Below the pieces are notes generated by a model. It was given only the letters and a program-made list of their open reading frames with translations. It was not told where the DNA came from and searched no databases. A program made the position numbers and the translations under genes. 64,000 nt of DNA from Allomyces arbusculus (lineage: Eukaryota > Blastocladiomycota > Blastocladiomycetes > Blastocladiales > Blastocladiaceae). Location: contig JADHYV010000010.1 in assembly GCA_027604705.1 (NCBI GenBank), positions 248,001 through 312,000 on the forward strand, written 5' to 3'. Within the stretch, counting starts at the first letter, position 1. The number at the start of each line of letters is the position of its first letter. Positions 59,568-64,000 of this stretch are shown piece by piece.

Positions 59568-60577
59568 TCAGTCCATCAGTGCCAAGTAATCCTCTGTGGT
59601 TCCGTGTTTGCTCGTGAGTCTCGGTCTTCGTCTCCCGCGCTGCGATACAGCCAACGCACCGTAAAAGAATTTCCCGTCCTTGACGCCAATACTCGACACC
59701 ATCTCCTCAAGCTCCTCGGCGGTCATGGGCTCCCCCATGGTCGAGAGCATTTGCTTGATCGTCTCCACGTCGAGGTACCCGCGCTGGTCTTTGTCGAGCG
59801 TCTACCGTGTTCCGTCCTCCACTAGGTCAGCATCACCCAAAGCACTGCGATAATAACCAAACAAGAGCGCACCAGGAATGCGCGGTACAAGACGTCGTCC
59901 GAATCGCGCGGGTCGGCCTGCGCGGCGATCAGCGGCCACGCGACGCGCAAGAACTGGTCGAGCGTCATGACGGTCGGCTGCACCGGGTCGAGGATTTGCA
60001 TGACGATGTCCTTGAGCTTGGCCTCGGTCGGGTAGACGCCCATGGCGCGCAGCAGCGTGCCGGCTTCCCGAACTATGCACGCCGTGGCGCAACCGACCGC
60101 GTGAGCTCTGCGTCGCGGGCGCCAGCCGGTGGAGAAGATCAACATACTGTCACACGTGCCGCTCCGCGACTTGTCAAAGACAGAAAAGAGGTTTTTGGTC
60201 TTGGCAAACAGCCGCCGATGTACGTCGGTCATGGGAGCGGCGGCGAGTGTGGCAGTTGCGGGGACCGTCGCGGCGGCGCCGGCGGGAGCTGACGATGCTG
60301 TCCCTGGTGCTGGGGCCGACGCTGGTACAGCTCCTCCTGCATTACTGCCCGCGGGTGGTGCGTCGACGGGTGCGGAACTGGCGGCCGTTGCGTCTGCCGG
60401 CGCGGCTCCTTGATCTGGCGCTGCGGGCGCCCGGCTCAGGTCGGCAGCTACCGATTCTTGCATCTCTGCTGGACTTGCTGTTGCCTGCGGTGGCTGGTCG
60501 TGGGTGCCGCCGGTGGTCGCGGCCGCGTCGGGCGCTGACGAGCTGGTCGCGTCGGTTGCATTGGGGACGTCGGACAT
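59568..60577 (-). CDS. EF-hand protein of the nexin-dynein regulatory complex (DRC8/EFCAB2-like)
   Basis: DRC8 is a calmodulin-like subunit of the nexin-dynein regulatory complex of motile axonemes. ATG 60577 (MSDVPNATDATSS) starts an Ala/Pro-rich leader of about 110 residues not present in animal EFCAB2. The EF-hand body follows: RLFAKTKNLFSVFDKSRSGT, an intron (60160-60085), VREAGTLLRAMGVYPTEAKL and MTLDQFLRVAWPLI, then DSDDVLYRAFLTLDKDQRG, an intron (about 59850-59805) and YLDVETIKQMLSTMGEPMTA. After EELEEMVSSIGVKDGKFFY, a last intron leads to EDYLALMD. The wording REAGTLLRAMGxxPTE and LYRAF...LDKDQRGYL matches EFCAB2 more than calmodulin or centrin. The calcium loops are incomplete, so binding may be weak. 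Confidence 0.82.
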
Positions 60578-60983
60578 AGTGCGCGCAGAACTTGCGGCAA
60601 GGATTTGACGAGCTTGCACGCTGGTGCGCCAGGCTTGAACGTCCTTGACGTTTGTCTTTGATGCGGGGTGAGCATGCTCACCGTCGTCGAGCAGCCATGG
60701 GCATGATCAGCGCGGATGTGTGCTCTCCGCGTCTCTCACCGTCTCGCCAGCGTCACACGTGGCTCCACTGTGCTCTCGGTGGTCGTCGTCGACATTTCGC
60801 TCACCCGTACCGGCATCACGGCGACCGCCGTACACGACGAACCACACCCATCCACGCCGCGCTACTTGCCGCAAACCGTGGCAGCCCCGTATCCTCTGCA
60901 GCGACCCTGGCGCGGCCCGGATCCGGCGGCCGAGTCGATACCTCCACTTCTCTCCGCCTTTCAGTGCACCCCTTCCGACCACC
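60578..60983. promoter_or_regulatory. Shared divergent promoter region of DRC8-like and Ulp1-like genes
   Basis: About 400 bp between the two start codons. It is GC-rich and open in several frames, but nothing protein-like was seen. Confidence 0.4.
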
Positions 60984-63240
60984 ATGGTGCGGACCAAGCG
61001 TTCTCGCGACGATGCCTGGCTCGACGACTACGACGTGAACGGCAACAATGACGACCATGATCGCGCCCCACCACCACTGCGTGAGCCGTCGCGCGGGATG
61101 TGGACCGCCGTCGTCGGCGCTGCAAAATCCGCGGCCACGATCGCTGTCTCCTTTCTCGATACCGTCTTCGAATGGGTTCCCGGACTCAGCACATCACGAC
61201 CCGCACCGCGCCGGCGACGTCCCTCTGCGCGTGCGCGCCGGCACCACCCCGCTGGTGCAGCCATCGGCCCACAAGAGGCCGTCTGGGCCACGCCATTACC
61301 GCGTCGTGCGGCCAAGCGTACACGGCGCGACGACGTGACCCCGCGCCCGCCACCACCGATGCCGCGCACCGACGACGAGGACGACAGTGTGGACGCGGCG
61401 TTTTTGACTCCCAAGCAAGCCTTTACGCTAGAACGGAAACGCGTGATCGAGGATACGCCGCGGCCGCCGTTTATTGGCGCAACGCGCGTGCGTGACGACA
61501 CGCCGCGTCCGTCACCGGCGTGGCAGGTCCCACGCGAAGAGGTGCCACCACCGTTACCGCCGGCCACGCCTGTGGCGCGGTCGCGCAAGACACAACGGCC
61601 GGGATTTGGTGCGGTGCCGGCGGTGAGAGTGGTGAAGCGGTCCGGGGTCGCGGATGGGGCGGCGACGCACGAGGACGTGACGCCACGGCCGCCCAGGTAT
61701 CCAGAGTCCACGAAGAACGAGGCGACACCACCACCGCCGCCGCGGCAGGCGCTGTCGGCGCGGGACAAGAAGACACCCGTGCGGCCAAAGAGTATTCTCG
61801 AGCAGCCTGGTACGTGGTGGTGGATGCTGTCCTGCTTGCATCCGAGATCACGTTCACTGACATGGGCTAAACGCTCGTCATAGTGGCACCGTCACCGCTG
61901 CGCGGCTGGGATACGCCCGAGCCGCCGCAGTCGTGGGACAGTTTCTCGTCGTCAACTTCACGCACGTCGACGCCGCTATCCGACTCGGGCCGGTGCTCGC
62001 CGGTGCTGTCGATCACGAGCAATTCAAGTCGCACCTCGGCGGCAATTATGAGCCGCGCGCCGAGCAATGTGTTTTCCAAGCCGAGGCTCTGTACGTCTTT
62101 GTGTATCTCGTCTTGACTTGCACCACCGGCGCTGACGCTGGTGCTTTATTGTTCTCAAAAGGCGCCAAGAATTGTGTCGACCGCTTTCGCGAAATTGTGG
62201 CGCCACTCCCGCGCACAGTCCAGGACCTCGAGACCGACCGCGCGAGCCGCGCGTCCGCGCCCACGCACTCGTCGACCCGCGCGCTCGATGGCACGTCGCG
62301 ATCGGCCAAGAGCGTGTCGGGCGTCCCATGGGCATCAACGACGACGCATCCGCCGCTGCCGACCGCCGAGGAAGTGACCTGGCTTTCAAACATGGTCACG
62401 TCAATGCACACGCTGCTGCGCCCGGCGGCCCCCACGGCCCTGTCGCTCGATGACAATGCCGTGTACGAGCGGCTGATGCGTCGCGATCGCGAGTGGGACG
62501 AGCGGATTAACGACTTGATGCGCCGCGACACGTCGCGCGTGCCAGTACCGCTGACCGAGGCCATGGAGGCCGACGTCGACCGCGCCCTCGCGCACCCGAA
62601 AGACGCGATTGTCGTGACGCTCTTCGGCGGAACAACTTTGGTGGGCGCGGATTTCGCGACTTTACGCGACCGCGCGTGGCTCAACGACGAGATCATCAAT
62701 GCCTACGGCAAGCTGATCATGGCGCGCGCGCAGAGCAATACGGCCTTGCCCAAGCTGCACTTCTTCAATTCCTTTTTCTACCCGAAAATCCGCGACTACG
62801 GCCACAAGCAAGTCGCGCGATGGACCAAGAAATTCGACTTGTTTGCGGTTGACCTGGTCCTCTTCCCCGTGCACCTCGGCAACCACTGGTGTCTTGGGTG
62901 CGTCAATTTTCGCCGCAAACGCATCGAGTACTACGACTCGCTGCACGGATCGACGGGACCCTATTTCGCGACCGTGCGCAAGTACCTGGACACGGAGTAC
63001 CGCGCCAAGAAGGGTGGGGCTGCGTTTGATTTTGCCGGGTGGGACGAGTATTACCCGCTGGCGCCGGGTGACGGGCAGGTCCCGCGCCAGTTGAATTATT
63101 ATGATTGCGGCGTCTTCACGTGCGCGTTCATGGACCATGTCGCGAGACAGGAGGAGCAATGGGGGTTTACGCAGACGAGCATGGGGTATTGGCGCCGCCG
63201 CATCACGTACGAGCTCGTAACGGGCAAGATGCTGGAGTGA
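60984..63240 (+). CDS. Ulp1/SENP-type SUMO protease
   Basis: A cysteine protease (peptidase family C48) that matures SUMO and removes it from targets. ATG 60984 (MVRTKRSRDDAWLDD) begins a basic disordered region with a nuclear-localisation-like RRRRPSARARRHH. It also has four or five copies of an acidic-TPRPP motif (DDVTPRPP, EDTPRPPF, DDTPRPSP, EDVTPRPP). Introns near 61805-61883 and 62090-62160 are required. The C-terminal catalytic domain starts TLFGGTTLVGADFATLRDRA, with WLNDEIINAYGKLI. It holds the triad: His in HLGNHWCLGCVNF, Asp in IEYYDSLHG, and Cys in QLNYYDCGVFTCAF with the oxyanion Gln just before. The ending TYELVTGKMLE is family-like. Ulp1-type enzymes often act at nuclear pores. 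Confidence 0.9.
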
Positions 63241-63502
63241 TGATGCGCGTGCGTGGGTACGGGCGCGGGGGAAGGGGTGTGGGCGGATTTGTATCAAATA
63301 GGACGCCGCTTTGTGATTGATTCTCTGGATGGTGGTTGCTCTGCTGGAGATACGCCGTTGCACCAAGCATTCCCCGCCGCTCGACGTGGGGCGAGATTAG
63401 AGGTGAGCAACTGGAATCAACCAGCAAGCGAGGTAAAAAAACACGGACACTAGATTGAAAAATATGAAAAAGAAAAATCTTCAACAAACACACCCCACTC
63501 AA

Positions 63503-63940
63503 CTAGAATCCGCGTTCGGTCAAGAACTGGCGCAATTGCGGCACGACGTAGCCCTTGATCTTGATCTGGTTCGTGGTCGTGTTGTAGGCCACGGTCCAGT
63601 CCGGGAATTCGGCGCGGATCTGTTCGGCGAGCACCTGGAGATGAAACACGATCGTTCGCACAATCGTCAGCGGCCGCCAGGCAGGAGTGTCGAGTCCGAG
63701 CGGGTGTGATCATCCAAATTCGACGATGGCCGAAAACGAACGACGCAGCCGCATCGCACGTCTCGAAAGCAATCACCACGCCGGCGAAGGTGGGCGCGCA
63801 TACCTTGCCGTTACCCTCAATCCTGCGCACAAAGGTTGCGCACTGCGTGCCCTTGTACGTGTATCGCGGGTAGACGGGCAGTTGCAAACCCGGCTTGGTG
63901 CGGTGGACAAAGTAGGGCACGCGGTACTCGAGCACAGTTG
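63503..63940 (-). CDS. Mitochondrial large-subunit ribosomal protein mL49 (partial)
   Basis: The exon from about 63940 (after an acceptor TTTTCGTAG) reads ATVLEYRVPYFVHRTKPGLQ, LPVYPRYTYKGTQCATFVRR and IEGN. An intron (donor GTATGC, acceptor TCTCCAG) leads to VLAEQIRAEFPDWTVAYNTT, then TNQIKIKGYVVPQLRQFLTE and RGF, with the stop at 63503. LPVY, xxxRRIEG and the C-terminal (I/V)KGYxxxxLxxxLxxxGF are the IMG2/mL49 signatures. The first exon with the start codon and mitochondrial leader lies beyond or at the window end, so the gene is partial. Confidence 0.85.
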
Positions 63941-64000
63941 CTACGAAAAGCAGCGAATCGGGGCGTTGGTGTTGGTTTGGTTGATAGTTTCATTGTTGCT

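Noticed and set aside
1-64000. Transposons, retroelements, CRISPR arrays or a biosynthetic gene cluster
   Set aside because: I saw no transposase, reverse transcriptase, long terminal repeats, spacer arrays or grouped tailoring enzymes; the genes are housekeeping or flagellar and functionally mixed.

Overview
This window looks like nuclear DNA of a flagellated (zoosporic) fungus. My best guess is a blastocladiomycete such as an Allomyces relative; a chytrid is the main alternative. Four observations support this. Coding DNA is GC-rich and gives Ala/Pro/Ser/Arg-rich proteins. Genes are compact, with GT-AG introns of about 60-120 nt. Typical fungal proteins occur (Nur1, the CHY zinc-finger family, Lcl2, Puf6). 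Axoneme proteins also occur (RSPH10B, DRC8 and a SHIPPO-repeat protein), which non-flagellated fungi have lost. No species can be fixed from the sequence alone.

Layout. 0-6.5 kb (all minus): an unknown helical protein and the radial-spoke protein RSPH10B. 6.9-8.1 kb (minus): a decayed F-box/ankyrin-like gene. 8.7-10.2 kb (plus): a SHIPPO-repeat protein. 10.5-11.9 kb (minus): a decayed F-box/LRR-like gene. 12.4-13.5 kb (plus): a disordered protein with a possible PP1-docking site. 13.6-15.1 kb (minus): a Yju2/CCDC130 splicing factor. 15.5-18.8 kb (plus): an OCRL/INPP5B-type inositol 5-phosphatase with ASH and RhoGAP regions. 18.9-20.5 kb (minus): a tRNA isopentenyltransferase. 21.2-21.7 kb (plus): an Lcl2-like ER protein ending in KDEL. 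22.0-23.7 kb (plus): a protein kinase with a C-terminal membrane anchor. 24-28.5 kb: two long intronless disordered proteins, divergently arranged. 28.5-30.8 kb: no convincing gene. 30.8-38.6 kb: sterol delta-7 reductase, HAT1, L-2-hydroxyglutarate dehydrogenase and Puf6/PUM3. 39.0 kb: tRNA-Ser(AGA). 39.4-46.1 kb: an unknown protein, mitochondrial seryl-tRNA synthetase and a disordered acidic protein. 46.5-48.0 kb: a second decayed F-box/ankyrin-like copy. 48.3-64 kb: eleven genes in strict -/+ alternation: Nur1, a phage-type ATP-dependent DNA ligase with a mitochondrial-like leader, a CHY zinc-finger protein, NUDCD1, SDF2, an SDR, OST2/DAD1, SmD2, DRC8, an Ulp1-type SUMO protease and mL49 (cut by the window edge).

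The genes do not form one pathway. Themes that recur are the flagellum (RSPH10B, DRC8, SHIPPO protein, possibly the OCRL-like phosphatase), the ER and glycosylation (SDF2, OST2, Lcl2-KDEL, DHCR7), the nucleus and RNA (Yju2 family, SmD2, HAT1, Nur1, Puf6, Ulp1) and the mitochondrion (SerRS, L2HGDH, mL49, candidate ligase). The observations most worth following are the mitochondrial-looking phage-type ligase, the tail-anchored kinase, the vertebrate-like last step of sterol synthesis, the KDEL on Lcl2, the altered Walker A motif of the tRNA isopentenyltransferase, a short motif pair shared by two disordered proteins, and the strict strand alternation. I saw no retroelement, DNA transposon, viral relic or CRISPR array.
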